64,000 bases of DNA from Syngnathus acus. Taxonomy: Eukaryota > Chordata > Actinopteri > Syngnathiformes > Syngnathidae. The notes under the pieces are model-generated. The model worked only from the letters and a program-made list of their open reading frames with translations, searched no databases and was not told the origin of the DNA. The stretch spans positions 3,486,500 through 3,550,499 of the forward strand of contig NC_051098.1 of assembly GCF_901709675.1 (NCBI RefSeq), read 5' to 3'. Shown one piece after another: positions 23,779 to 35,709 of the stretch. A program made the translations under genes and the position numbers. The stretch's first letter is position 1. Each line of letters starts with the position of its first letter.

Positions 23779-24171
23779 CGTCATCGTGAAAAAAAAGTCC
23801 TACTCCCATTCCCTATGAAAGTGATACTTCTTACTATGGCCAGCTGCCCCACTCATTTTTATACCCTTTCTTAAGTTTAAGAGAAAAAACAGGGTTCTGA
23901 CAATTGGAGGGAACTCGCGAGCTAGCGTGTTTGTGTTGTGTTGTTAGCGCCGTTGTTTGTACACGCGTCAAGTGCGAAAAAAAACCAACAAAAAAAACAT
24001 TTTAATATCACGCGATCGGCCAATAGTGGCTTGGCGATCGACCGGTCGATCGCGATCGACGTATTGAGCACCCCTGGTCTAGAATGTCTCCTATTTCTCC
24101 AAAATGACGTATAAAGTATCTGATGGAAATTTGAGTTGTAGTAGCTAAAGGCCTCCCTTTACCATCTAGAG

Positions 24172-25496
24172 CAAGTATGGGCAAACTACGGCCCGCGGGC
24201 CACGTCCGGCCCACGGGACCGTTTAATCCGGCCCGCCAACCCTGAATAAATTGTATTATTACATTTTTTTTGGGTCATTTTGCCTGCAATGACTGAGTTT
24301 CCCCAGTAGATGGGGAACCGCTCGCCTGCGCATTTACTACCGGAAGCCGTGTCAGAAAGCTCGGTGCACACTCACAAGTGCGTGTACGTACTCAGTAGTA
24401 CGGACATGGCGCACTCGCGCTCTATTTGTATCAGTGCCGAATTTAGAGCGTGGGCTGTGACGACAGCATTCTTGTAATTCGCGCGCTGAGCTTTCAGATA
24501 CAGTTTTACGCTAATGCCACCCACAAACCTTCCCCTGGAATCCTTCCATTAAAATGAGTCGCCCAAGGAAAAGCAAGGTGGACACTGAGTGCCGAGTGTT
24601 TAAAAAAAGAGTGGCCAATTTGGCTCGACGTACGCGATGTGACGTTCAGCCACATGAACATCAACATCAACCCGTCACAGATCTAGGTAAACAGACCAAC
24701 ACCTCGGATCTCTCCTAAGAATTGCCACAACAAATTTTACTCCAGACTATGACGCACAGGCAAAAAAGGGAGACCAACAACACTGTTCCCACTGAAAATG
24801 AAGGGGAGGCTCTCAAGTTTGTTGTAAAAAAATGCATTTGAATATGATTTGTACAAATAGCAGGGATTGACACTAGCGACCATTCTCATTTTCAAACAAT
24901 GCAGGATGCTCAAGGACATTGATGCACCACCTGTTTGCGACTAATCTTAACCTGTAAAGTTCTTAAGGCTTACTTTAAGGAAGTGTTTCCCGTTTCCTCA
25001 CCTCTGTTACCAGGTGTTTGTGAGTTAAAACTCTGCTCTGATTTTCAGATACCCCTCACCGTGTTGCCGTTTTGATTACTTTATTTGGATGTATGCTTTC
25101 ACCGATTCTCCAAGATGATATATTTGGTCAGAATGTTTGCCGTTTGATGTGATCTCATAAGATAAACATCTTTCATTAATCTGACCTGCAGGCACTGAAG
25201 TGATGGAGACTGTTATTCATAATAACAGTGTCGTATTTTATGAGAATCACTGATAGCAGTTTTTTAGTGAATTTTCTTTTTTTATGCTGTTAATAAATGC
25301 ATTTGTTTTCAAAAAACTTTCTTTGAATATCCATGCTTTACTACCTACTAAAGGCCAAAACCTTTTATGCAATGACCTTTACAGGTCGTTTATATTACTT
25401 CACACAAACACTACATCCATCTGTTCCTGGTTCGGCCCTCCGGTCCAAATTTAGAACCCAGTTCGGCCCGCAAGTCAAAAAGTTTGCCCAACCCTG
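24172..25496 (+). mobile_element. hAT element, internally deleted, copy A
   Basis: Ends CAAGTATGGGCAAACTACGG and TTTGCCCAACCCTG, with a perfect 8-bp duplication ATCTAGAG (24164-24171, 25497-25504). At 24554 it keeps a transposase start (MSRPRKSKVDTECRVFKK) that soon leaves the family sequence. Copy B is at 50690-51767 in reverse. Confidence 0.92.
24554..24718 (+). pseudogene. N-terminal remnant of a GTF2IRD2-type hAT transposase
   Basis: Only about 18 residues match the BED-hAT transposase start; the following codons are unrelated and end in a stop. The catalytic domain is gone. Confidence 0.6.
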
Positions 25497-25504
25497 ATCT
25501 AGAG

Positions 25505-26235
25505 TGAGAACAAGAAGGGTGTTCTACTAGATTTTGTATCTTTTGTTTTTGCCAATATTCATCATTAAAATGGCTCCAAAAATCACATTATGAAACTTTG
25601 AGAGGGAGAGACATTAGATTTGATTGGTGGAAACTGGTCCTGTGAAAATTTCCCTGTGTTTTAAGACTATACTGTCAAAGTATAACTTGCTGCTGAAACG
25701 AATGAGCTTTTCTCGGATATTCACACTGGAACTTGTATGAGGGGTAAAAAAATCAAGCATTTTGAATGGTAGTCCGGTAACGTTTTAGCAGTCCACCAGG
25801 TGTCATCAGTGTTCTCGTGAAACGATCTGCTCTATGGTTGCATCGTGAGAGTTGGGTATAGTATATTGAGCACATAATTACTGTTTAAAAGTTAGAATGT
25901 TCTTTATTTCTGTAGTCTTAACTATAGTTATATGTATTCTCAGACATGACAAACGGAATCTCTCAAAAGGTCCTTAAAGTCAAGTCAAAAATGGACCGAA
26001 CCTCTAAATTGGGTCAATTTGAAAATAATAATGATAAATCCCCCATCACTGTCAAAATCGGAATGCAGTAGTCATCACAAAGAATAATGGGCTCTGGTCT
26101 TTTAAAAAAAAAAATCAAAACTATTTACAAAAGCCTCATTTCAAGTAAGAAGTCCTTAATGTCCATCACTGACCAAACCCTAAGGAAGAAAATGCATGCA
26201 AGCGGGGCCGATTTTAGCATCCTCAGGAGATATCC
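25505..26235. other. intergenic, nothing recognised
   Basis: No gene, repeat end or RNA seen. Confidence 0.5.
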
Positions 26236-26568
26236 AGCCATCCATTTTCTGTACCGCTTGTCCCCACGGGGGTCGCGGGAGCCTATCCCAGCAGTAGGCG
26301 GGGGACACCCTGAACCGGTTGTCAGCCAATTGCACGGCACACAGAGACGAACAACCATCCACACTCGCACCTACGTGAAATTTGGAGTGCTCAATCAGCC
26401 GATCATGCATGTTTTTATGATGTGGGAGGAAACCGGAGTGCCCGGAGAAAACCCACGCAGGCACGGGGAAAACATGCAAACTCCACACAGGGAGGGCCGG
26501 CAATGGGTTTGAGCCCGCACCCTCTGAACTGTGAGGCAGACGTGCTAACCAGTTTTTCCACTGTGCCG
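26236..26568 (-). repeat. dispersed teleost repeat, copy 3
   Basis: Full-length-looking reverse copy from ATCCAGCCATCC to GTGAGGCAGACGTGCTAACC. It is followed at once by the 5S-like sequence. Confidence 0.75.
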
Positions 26569-26573
26569 CTCAA

Positions 26574-26692
26574 AGCTTATAGCATCTGGTATTCCTAGGC
26601 GGTCTCCCATCCAAGTACTAACCAGGCCCGGCCCTGTTTAGCTTCAGAGATCTGACGAGATCAGGCGTTCTCAGGGTAGTATGGCCATAAGC
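26574..26692 (-). pseudogene. 5S rRNA-like sequence, degenerate
   Basis: On the - strand this 119-base stretch follows the 5S rRNA from GCTTATGGCCATAC to its 3' end, including the internal AGTACTTGGATGGGAGACC block. By eye there are about ten differences from the vertebrate 5S I know, mostly C-to-T or G-to-A. It has only TTT after the 3' end rather than a longer T-run and abuts a dispersed repeat. It is a single copy here, so a retroposed pseudogene or the head of a 5S-derived SINE is likelier than a working gene. Confidence 0.85.
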
Positions 26693-27140
26693 CTAGGGAG
26701 ATAATGCAAAAAAATGTCAAAACTATGACAGGCCATTATCATAAAAGGGTGACTATATGCTCCTAATAGTCTTACATTTCAGTTTTGAATTTATTGGGCT
26801 TCTGTTCCAAACTAGTCAATAATCTACTAATACATTATTCAAATTCAGTTTCTCAATGCAATGACTAAAACTAAACAATACAAATACAATATACGTAAAT
26901 ACATTTAAACGTTAATGCAATTCTTAATGTTTAAGTAATTTAAATTTCTAAATATGATTCATATCCAAAATCTTCAACACCTATTGTCTTTTTGTTTGGA
27001 TGTCTGACAAATTCTTTCTACCGCTGCCAGTGACAAAAAGCCTCGATGAAACAGTTGTCTTACCCAGAATGAACTGCCATTGTCCAAATATTGTTGGATG
27101 CTGATATTGAAATATTCAGGGAGAGGTTAGTCAGGTTGAT

Positions 27141-28429
27141 GAGTCACAAAGATCTACCCACAAAAAAAAAAATCATTTTATATATACCGTTTTTTTCCGT
27201 GTATAATACGCAAAATTTAACTAATTTATTGTCCTAAAATCTGGGGTGCGCATTATACATGGGTACAATTTTTTTTTAATTTTTTTTTTTTTAATTTAAT
27301 TTTTTTTTTTTTTTTTTTTTAAGAAAATCATGGTACTGGTACGAGTATTGATTTATGTATTGTTCTCTTCTTGTCATGTTGTGAAAGAATGTGGGTTGAA
27401 TAAATACCGAAAGAACAATAGTGTGTTTGTACTGTGCTCTGGTCATTTCGTCAAAGAAGGGATAATAGTCCTCTTCTCTTCTTGACTGACAATGAATGTG
27501 ATAGTTTAATACAATCAGCAAATAACAAAATGCGTATTACAGGTAATATTTTATTTCACAACACTTTGCCTTGTTCCTTCCGTCTCTGCTGTTCACTTCA
27601 AACACGCTCCATACGAACGCAATGCTCTCGTATCAGACGCTTGCTCGATCACCTGCTCGTTTGCTGTCACAATGTACCCTACATAAATCCGAAACATTTG
27701 TTGCGGCTCCGAGTCACGACGAGGGGCAAGTTTTGGTTTCCAAGGGTGTTTTTATTCCTCTTCAACGTCTCTCCCATACAGAGCCGCCTTTTTCACATGT
27801 CCGCACGTCACTTTCCTCTCTTTTCATCTGATCGCGGTGGTGCCTTTACGGGCAGTCAGAGAAATCATCGCCAACAAAACAAATACATCCAGCCTAGTTA
27901 AGACCATACCAAAGACTATAAAAATGGGACCCATTGCCTCCCTGCGTGTGTGACGATCATTGGGACTTAAAAAAAATAAAAAATAAATAAAAAAAATAAA
28001 AAATAAAAAAATTGGGTGCGTATTATACATGGGTACAGGCTTTTTTCCAGCATCAACATGCCATTGTTAGGGTGCGTATTATACATGGGGGCGTATTATA
28101 CACGGAAAAAAACGGTATATACATATATATATATATATATATATGTCATCATGAAAAAAAAGTCCTACTCCCATTCCCTATGAAAGTGATACTTCTTACT
28201 ATGGCCAGCTGCCCCACTCATTTTTATACCCTTTCTTAAGTTTAAGAGAAAAAACAGGGTTCTGACAATTGGAGGGAACTCGCGAGCTAGCGTGTTTGTG
28301 TTGTGTTGTTAGCGCCGTTGTTTGTACACGCGTCAAGTGCGAAAGAAAAAAATATATATATCACGCGATCGACCAATAGTGGCTTGGCAATCGACCGGTC
28401 GATCGCGATCGACGTATTGCGCACCCCTG
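27141..28429. mobile_element. second copy of the 22.0-kb hAT MITE, left end missing
   Basis: Starts inside the element (GTCACAAAGATCTACCCAC) and ends TTGCGCACCCCTG at 28429. Its AT microsatellite is interrupted by the MITE 27187-28115, where copy 1 has a Tc1. Confidence 0.85.
27187..28115. mobile_element. TIR MITE 'CCGTTTTTTTCCGTGTATAA', copy 1
   Basis: A 929-bp element with inverted ends, flanked by TA. No transposase. A near-identical copy lies at 57656-58579 in the opposite orientation. Poly-T and poly-A runs lie near each end. The apparent ORFs inside are present in both copies but resemble no protein I know. Confidence 0.88.
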
Positions 28430-28770
28430 CCTTAAAGCCATGACCTGTCAAGTTATTGATAAAAGAATAACTTGATAAAAAATAATGTCTACAGCCTGCA
28501 TGAATTTAGTTGTAATACCTTGACTGTTTGTATAGGAGTCTAAATGAGTAATTTCCGTCAGTGTTTTGATTCATATTGATAACTAGCGAACCTCAGCCAG
28601 GCTGTTTTTAACATGGCCATCAGTGCCTCTAGTTCCACAATCTCATTGCTTACTTGGTCATTGATTTCTCATTGATGGCCGTAGTTTCCATAGTTGTTGT
28701 ATTTTATAATTTGTGAATGAAATATTTCACCCTTTTGAGTGGTCTGTTTCCGTTCCCATTTATTCTAGAC
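28430..28770. other. intergenic, nothing recognised
   Basis: AT-rich, without clear features. Confidence 0.4.
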
Positions 28771-29046
28771 CAGTGGTTCTTAACCCTAGGGGTTTGGTGA
28801 GTCGGTCTCAGGGGTTCGACAGAGCCTCCACTGAGGAGGTCCGAACAAACCTGATTTATCGTGTAAATTCTGATTTGCCAGTATGTAATTTGTTGTGAGT
28901 TCATGCATTGTGTTGGTTTTGTTATTTGAACAAGGTGATGTTCATGCACGGCTCATTTTGCGCACCAGTAAAAAATATCTGTCTTCGGTGAATGCGCATA
29001 TGAAACTGGTGGGGTTCAGTACCTCCAACAAGGTTAAGGACCACTG
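28771..29046. mobile_element. hAT-like MITE (CAGTGGTTCTTAACC)
   Basis: Ends CAGTGGTTCTTAACC and GGTTAAGGACCACTG are inverted copies, about 276 bp apart. No convincing 8-bp duplication remains. Confidence 0.8.
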
Positions 29047-30204
29047 TTCTTCATTTTACTGTGTGGTGAACGTGACCAGAGAGTAAAGTGCTATATAAAC
29101 CTATTGCTCCATCCATACAATCTATTTTCTGCATCACTCATCCTCAGTCGGCGGGCCAGGGAGCCTATTTTCCATGCTTTTAAAACACTACAGTAATAAG
29201 AGAAAAATGAACACAGCCTCTTAAAGAGAATCACACATTTTAATTGACATAGTATAGTAATCTTTAACAATGGCAAAGTTCTGAGTGCTGCTCTCATATG
29301 TCACAGTAATAAATGCATTATATTTTGTACTTTTTTCACAAAAGAATCAAAACAATTTCTTAAATATCTTTTGTGGGCTGAAAAACATTCCAACAAACTT
29401 GCAGTTAGAAAGTCTGAGCTGCTATGATCTCAGCAGCCACTTATTTGCTTGTTGTAGTTGACAAGTTTTCAATTTCAAATGACTGCAATTTTGGGGATTG
29501 AAAAACTAATTTATTTTATTGGCAGCCTGAAATTATTGGCTGAACCCTCTCTACCTCAAATTAAGCGTGATACAATTACCTTGTAGAAATTCTTCTCGTC
29601 TTAATGTCCTCACAGTCAGTACAACACCATGAAGTTATTTTTCACAGTGATTGTTGCAAAATATTCTTTGATGAAAGAAAAAAAAAGTATTTTAATATAA
29701 CACAATAATGCTTTGTTGTTGTTTTCACCCCCCCACAAATTAATACCAAGTCATAACCAAGAGAAGGACAGTGTTGTCATATCTGATGCAACTGCTACAA
29801 CTTGGCTCATATTGTCTACTTTATGTAAAGACAAAAACTACTGTAGTAGCAGAAGAGTTAAAAAAATCAACAATTCTCTCTGATAAAGGTTTTATAAGAC
29901 AATTGTCGGTTGTGAATCCATTTGGTTGACACAGTAAAATCGGCAAAGCCACCTGTTTTCATGAACAATTCATGAGGTAACCAATGAAATGTCAAGCACT
30001 GTAAGTCACAGACACATATTTGGATTCCTTGGAAAAAATAATTTTATAATTATTAATTTCATAATTACTTAAATAAAATGTAGGAATTGTATCAAAATGC
30101 TTAAGCTTTTTTTTCCCCATCACAAATGCTTACAGAGTACCTGTAGTAGCACTGAAGACAGAAAAAACTATTCAGGATTGTTTTCAGAATTGTAGTTTGT
30201 AATT
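29047..30204. other. intergenic, nothing recognised
   Basis: Apart from a decayed scrap of the dispersed teleost repeat near 29100-29165, I see no feature. Confidence 0.4.
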
Positions 30205-30385
30205 CTTCTTTGAGGGCGGACAAGCAGGTCCGCCTCACAGTTCAGAGGTGTTGGCTTCAATTCTGGCTCCGGCCTTCCTCTGTGGAGTTTGCATGTTCTC
30301 ACCGTGCCTGCGTGGGTTAGCCGTGAGTGCAACCTGGGCACTGTGAGCCGGATGTGCTAACCAGTCGACCACTGTGCTGCCCCAT
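30205..30385 (+). repeat. dispersed teleost repeat, partial copy 4
   Basis: Shows CCGCCTCACAGTTCAGAGG, TGTGGAGTTTGCATGTTCTC and GGATGTGCTAACCAGTCGAC; truncated and rearranged. Confidence 0.65.
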
Positions 30386-30545
30386 ATTATACTATATGTC
30401 ATGAATGGTGACATAGTATGTATTCTGTATGTATACTGAATGATTGGTTTAGAATTTTGCTCTCCGTTTCCTTGAAATCAGTGAACTAATTGAGAAGATG
30501 TTAAGCTAATGATGCATCCATCCAGCTGTTTAGGGTCACATATGG

Positions 30546-31449
30546 CAGTGGTCCCCAACCTTTTTTGCACCACGGACCGGTTACGTGTCAGAAATATTTT
30601 CGCGGACCGGCCTTTATATAAATAAATATATTTATATAATTATTATTTAAATATTTATATATATAAATAGGATGAAATAAAATGATACGACTGGCATAAA
30701 AACAAATATAAACCACATAAAAATAAAACGTTGAATTAGTGGGAGCACCGAGCTCTTTTCTCAGAAATGAGCCGTTCCCATCTAGGCGTAATCGGAGACA
30801 ATGACACCCGAAGTGGTTAAGGTTTGTCTTTAAATGCAGGATGCTTGGTCTCCATGTGCCGAAGCAGGTTTGAAGGCTTCATTGCCTCGTTAGCTAGCCT
30901 TTCGCCACATATGCGGAGTGCACTTGGCGCGTCAGAGTCACCTGTGGCGATAAATCCATATTTTAAGTAGGACTCCAGAAATGTTCTTTTAAATGCAGCT
31001 TTCCTTTTCTGAGAAGTCGTAGCCTCTTCTTCTTCAGTGTCCTCATTGGACGTTTTTCCCTTTCCGAAGAAGCTTTCCAAACTTCTCTGTTTCTTGCTCA
31101 TTTTTGCTTGCCTCGCGGGCTTGACTGTGGTGACATGTCACGTGACCGAGACGAGCGCCCTGTGTCAAGAGTCCTTATTTTTCAGATGCACCGACAGATG
31201 TAATTGGGAGAGATTCGCCAAATTTTTTATATTTTTCAAAATAAATTCTTACTCATTTTTGCTAGCTTTGCGGGCTCGACTGGGGAAACATGTCACGTGA
31301 CCGGGACGAGCGTCTTAACATGAATGAATTGATCGTCAATGAAAAAAAAAAAAAAAATCTTTTTTTTTTTTCCTGTGCGGCTCCGCGGCCCGGTACCAAG
31401 TGACCCACGGACCGGTACCGGTCCGCGGCCCGGTGGTTGGGGACCACTG
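30546..31449 (-). mobile_element. hAT element (ZBED5-like), internally deleted
   Basis: Ends CAGTGGTCCCCAACC and GGTTGGGGACCACTG; flanking octamers ACATATGG and TCATATGG fit an 8-bp duplication with one change. A region around 31100-31150 is repeated at 31255-31315 (ACATGTCACGTGACCG). Confidence 0.9.
30817..31101 (-). pseudogene. N-terminal BED-finger fragment of a hAT transposase
   Basis: 94 residues: MSKKQRSLESFFGKGK, an acidic stretch, then YLKYGF and a BED-like finger (ICGERLANEAMKPSNLLRHM, TKHPAFKDKP). The first finger cysteine expected before ICG is replaced (ALRICG), and the dimerisation and catalytic parts are missing. It therefore cannot act as a transposase. Confidence 0.8.
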
Positions 31450-34400
31450 TCATATGGGGTCGACCCTGTCCCAACTGATTTTGCGACTGCTTGCCATTCA
31501 AACACTTGGAGACAATCAGTCACTCTCACATTCACAACTTTAGGCAATTGAGAGTCATGAATCAACCTCCTCATGTAAATGTAAACCTTGAGAGATATGC
31601 AAGTACAGGGAGAACATGGGAACTTTAAAGAGAAAAGTCACGAAAATACAATTATTAGTGTTAGAGTGGTGCTCACTCTAACTTATTTGCAAGAACCACA
31701 CGGGAGACAGTATGCCCTTTTAGCACTTGCAAGTGGAGAAAATGTTCGTCACTGTGCATGCAGCGATGTTCGAACGAAGTCTGACTTAGGCCTCTTGCAA
31801 GGGCATACGTATTTATTGAGGGAAAACAGGGTAGGGGTGAGAGTTTATTAGTGTCAATTTTGTTGATGTTAGCATTCCAACAACATGCTACGTATGCACT
31901 TTTTAATGTCATAGTACATGTTCTGTGCCACCAACTGATTATAATAATTATTATAATAATATCTAATCAAATAAATTATCTGGGATGGAATATCATAGTA
32001 CACGGTACATATTTATGTAAGTGGACTACTGATTTCTATGTATCATAGAAATTGGGGTGAAAACGATGACAATGAAAAGTAACAGCAGATTGAATTTCTT
32101 TTGGACTGTTGTATAGCATCTGTGACAACATTTTGGATGAACATGAAGACAATTTAAAAAAACAACTGAAAACACTGATAAGTGCAACTTTAAATCAATG
32201 CAATTACTACAGTCATTAAATATGTTTGGATTTATCAACATTAATAGCACAGTTGTCAATAAACCAAAAGCTGTGCTCATTTGACATACTATAGCAAAAA
32301 AAATCAAATGATTGTATGTAACAATCCACAAGGAAAACAGAAACGTCTTAAAAAACATGCACATGGTCATAGAAAGTCTGAAGTTCAGCATGAATCAGCT
32401 GAGCGTTTGTTTTTACTAAGATACAATCATTAAAAAAAAGCACTATTCACAAACATGAGTGGCCTTCCGTTTGCTTTTAATGCTCTTTTGGAATCAGATG
32501 AAGAATAAAATGCATAGAGAAAGTATTGATTCTCATCATTACTAAGATTACAATGTTACTAAGATTCCAAACTGTAAACTGCATAAGTACACTGTGATCC
32601 GGTTTCATGAAATAATTGTGCTTTTAGAGACCTTTAGGAATTGTTTTACATCCCTAAATGGTCTAATTACTTGTAAAAAAAAACATTGGAGGACTGTTCA
32701 AGCTATAGTCAGCTTCTGTATGGCCTATATTGGTGACGAGTATGTGGTTTATTTAAGTTGTGATGTTTTTTTTTTGCTGGTGAACATTTATTTATTTAAT
32801 TTGTTTGTTTGTTTTTAGACTGAGTTCTGTTCTTCTTTGTGATTATTCTTGACAGCTACTGTTTCAAATACCTAAATGGCAACTAAACTCCATATCATTT
32901 CTTGTTTCCATGAGCCAGCACTTTCAAGGACAAGTCAAGTCAGCTAGCATTGCATTAGCAGTCAACAACTCAACAACTAATAGACCCACCCAAATGGACA
33001 AAAATCTACTGGCATGATTGTTTTTTTCTGGAAGCAGCTGTTATTGCTGCAAAAGGGATAAATAATGTCTTTAAGACAAGTATCTCATTTGGATAAATAA
33101 CCCAGGTAAAACCAAGTGAGCCAAAAATTGGACGACAAAAGGTGTTGGGTACCTCAAAAGTCTTATTCGTAGTCACTGAGGGGCTTATCTTCTATTTATA
33201 AGTTATTACTTCAATATAATTGTGCTAGCAGTTTGACAGAGAAAATCTTTTTCAATCCAAACAAACTGAGGCTCGTCCAGTTATCTGAATGGATCGTGTG
33301 CCGTTTTGGAGGTACTACTGTTACAAAGTTCCTTTATGTTTTCATCAAAATTAATTTAGAGAAATGTGCACCTTTAAAGTGCTTGGGGGGGGTTGTCATG
33401 GCAACTTTGTCTATCCCAGTATGTGCCATAAAATAGATGAAAATAGAATCTCTAAATCAGGAAAATGCTGCATACTATATATAAAACATCAATGTTGAGT
33501 TGTGTTTTCCAGTAGTTCTTGTGTAGTACTTATATGACTTGCATCAAAACGTTTTTCAGATATGACCCAAAAATTCTGTTACATTCCTCACTAGTTCATG
33601 ATTTACAACATGAAAACTATATTGACAGAGATTAATCATTGACGGATAAATGCTCTGCTTGTGCTGCCTACTGTAGTTCCATTCAGCCTTGATAAACATT
33701 GACATCAAAGTGAAAATCTTACAGCAGGCAGGATGTTCATCTATGATCCGTTAAAAGAAGTTATTTTTGGTCAAGTGAAAAAGAAGATGAGCAGGACAGG
33801 CACATTTTCTGATAATTAACAAGTTGAGGTATTGACTACCAGCTAAGCAAATTAAATTGTATTTCACATTTTAGTCATGGTAGTCATAAATGTGACACAA
33901 GGTAAAATGTGATCATATAATTTGATATACAATTATATACCATGAGAAACCGTTGGTGCTGCCAAACACCTTGCACAGTATGTTACTAATATGAATAAGA
34001 GGATAATTAAGCTGCTGTCTGTTATATTCTCACCAAATTTTGTAAATGTTTACAACTGCATTTTGGTGCCAAATACATATTTCCAAAACAACACGGGCAC
34101 CTTGGGTCTGCACAGGAACATTTAAACATACACCACATTGAGAGCTCATCAATTTAGTTTTGGTGATTTCCACATATTGAAAATCATTTTGTCAAATCGT
34201 CAAAAATCATCAAATTTTGCTTCACAACTGATGAAAAAAGTGAAAAAAAAGTATAAAGCTTTCATTTTTTTCTACATAAATATTCTGTTTGTTTTCTATA
34301 GAGTTTATGCCACTCAGGGATGCTGGATATTTTTGTCATAGAAAATTCAGGAGAGCACATCAGCTGCAGAACAAATTTGAATTGATAGAAATGTTAGCGA

Positions 34401-34959
34401 AAGACGCAAAAGAATATTTTGACTTGCAGTAAATAAATATGTGATAGATTTGAGAAAAGCCAGCAACAACATTCATACTATGTTTTGTTTCATTTACTAC
34501 ACCCTGATGCTTAGCAATTTGCTAGCTTTGCCCACCTTGCATTGACAGCACACCTAAAAACAGGAACAGCGACAATTGTCACTGTGTGCTGAAATGACCC
34601 AGATGCAAGGAAAAGCAAAGTTGAAAGGAAATTTGTGAAAAGTGATGCTGCACAAATCCCTAATGACTGGCTCTAAGTCATCCCTTGAGTTCATTCAGAA
34701 GTTCCAAAATTGAATTGGTTGAATAGACTAATGATGCAATAAACATGTTTACACGCTGGCCCATTCAGGCCCCAAGCCTGCTGTAAAAAAAAACAAAAAA
34801 AACTAAATTGATGAGCTTTAAACATTAAGAATGGTGCTCAAAAATGTGAACATTATTTTGTATATTGGGCAGTTTTTGTCTTTTCATTTTACTGTAGCCC
34901 ATTTGGCTATTGTGTTTCAAGTGCTTGTTGAGGCTTTGGCACGGTAGTGACAAACTGAG
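31450..34959. other. sequence downstream of mtnr1b, possibly including its 3' UTR
   Basis: Largely free of recognised transposons and AT-rich. mtnr1b is transcribed towards lower coordinates, so its 3' UTR should lie here. A TTTATT (AATAAA on the - strand) at 32789 is one possible signal, unproven. Confidence 0.4.
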
Positions 34960-35709
34960 TCACAGAGTTTCTCCTTTTGCTTGGTCATTATTATTGAGTC
35001 CTGGTGATGGTTTGCTCCTCATGCCTTCAGTCCCTCCTCGTGATGTTTCCTGGAAGAAGAGCTGTGGCCACCACACAGACATGACAATTCGTTTGTACTC
35101 CCTGCGGAAGTTCTGGTTCAGCAGGCCATAGATGACGGCATTAAGGCAACTGTTGAAGTAAGCCATGAAATAGCTGACAACAAAGAGCCACTCCGGGACG
35201 TGAGGTGCGACTTCTTCTGGGTTAATGGCAACAGCAAGCCCAATGAAGTTGAGTGGTGCCCAACAAATTGCAAAAAGCACAAACACTACAAACATAGTGA
35301 TGAAGTTCCTCAAGTCACTGGGCTTGATGCGAGGACGTACCTCAGATTTCACTTTGCGCCTTACCTGAATGACCAAGATCCATATCCTCATGTAGCAGAA
35401 AGTAACCACGGAAATGGGCACAAAGAAGTGGATTATCACCACTGTGATGGTATAGGAAGTGCTTACAGTCTGTGCAAATGTGCAGGAATAGACGCGGGGA
35501 TCGTACTGCAGCGAGCCAAAAAATAGATTTGGCACAATGGCCATGATTGTTAAGAACCAGATGAGTGTGACCAGCACCAGTGTGTTGCGGTTGCTGTACA
35601 ACTTGTCATAGCTGAAGTTGTGGCAGATGTAACAATAGCGGTTGATGGCAATGCCTGTGATGTTGAAGATGGAGCCAATGACGCTCAAACCCATCAGGAA
35701 GCCACTTAT
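34960..35709 (-). CDS. mtnr1b: mtnr1b exon 3: TM3 to C-terminus
   Basis: Starts after a TTCTTTCAG acceptor with [12 protein letters not shown] and runs 249 codons to a stop at 34960-34962, with no frameshift. It contains TM3 to TM7, a basic third loop ([17 protein letters not shown]) and a cytoplasmic tail of about 45 residues. The acceptor region is part of a 47-bp tandem duplication (35701-35794), so a second near-identical acceptor sits 47 bases upstream. Confidence 0.93.
   Translation of the reverse strand: MSGFLMGLSVIGSIFNITGIAINRYCYICHNFSYDKLYSNRNTLVLVTLIWFLTIMAIVPNLFFGSLQYDPRVYSCTFAQTVSTSYTITVVIIHFFVPISVVTFCYMRIWILVIQVRRKVKSEVRPRIKPSDLRNFITMFVVFVLFAICWAPLNFIGLAVAINPEEVAPHVPEWLFVVSYFMAYFNSCLNAVIYGLLNQNFRREYKRIVMSVWWPQLFFQETSRGGTEGMRSKPSPGLNNNDQAKGETL

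Larger units (their letters stand above)
22029..24076. mobile_element. hAT MITE carrying a Tc1 insertion
   Basis: Ends CAGGGGTGCCCAAAC and TTGAGCACCCCTG, with a perfect 8-bp duplication GTCTAGAA at 22021-22028 and 24077-24084. The MITE itself is about 420 bp; the rest is a Tc1 element in its internal AT repeat. Confidence 0.93.

Noticed and set aside
27434-27901. A 155-residue ORF
   Set aside because: It lies wholly in a MITE, recurs in the reverse copy at 58 kb with changes, and resembles no protein I know.
35200-35526. A + strand ORF of 108 residues
   Set aside because: Shadow of mtnr1b exon 3 on the opposite strand.
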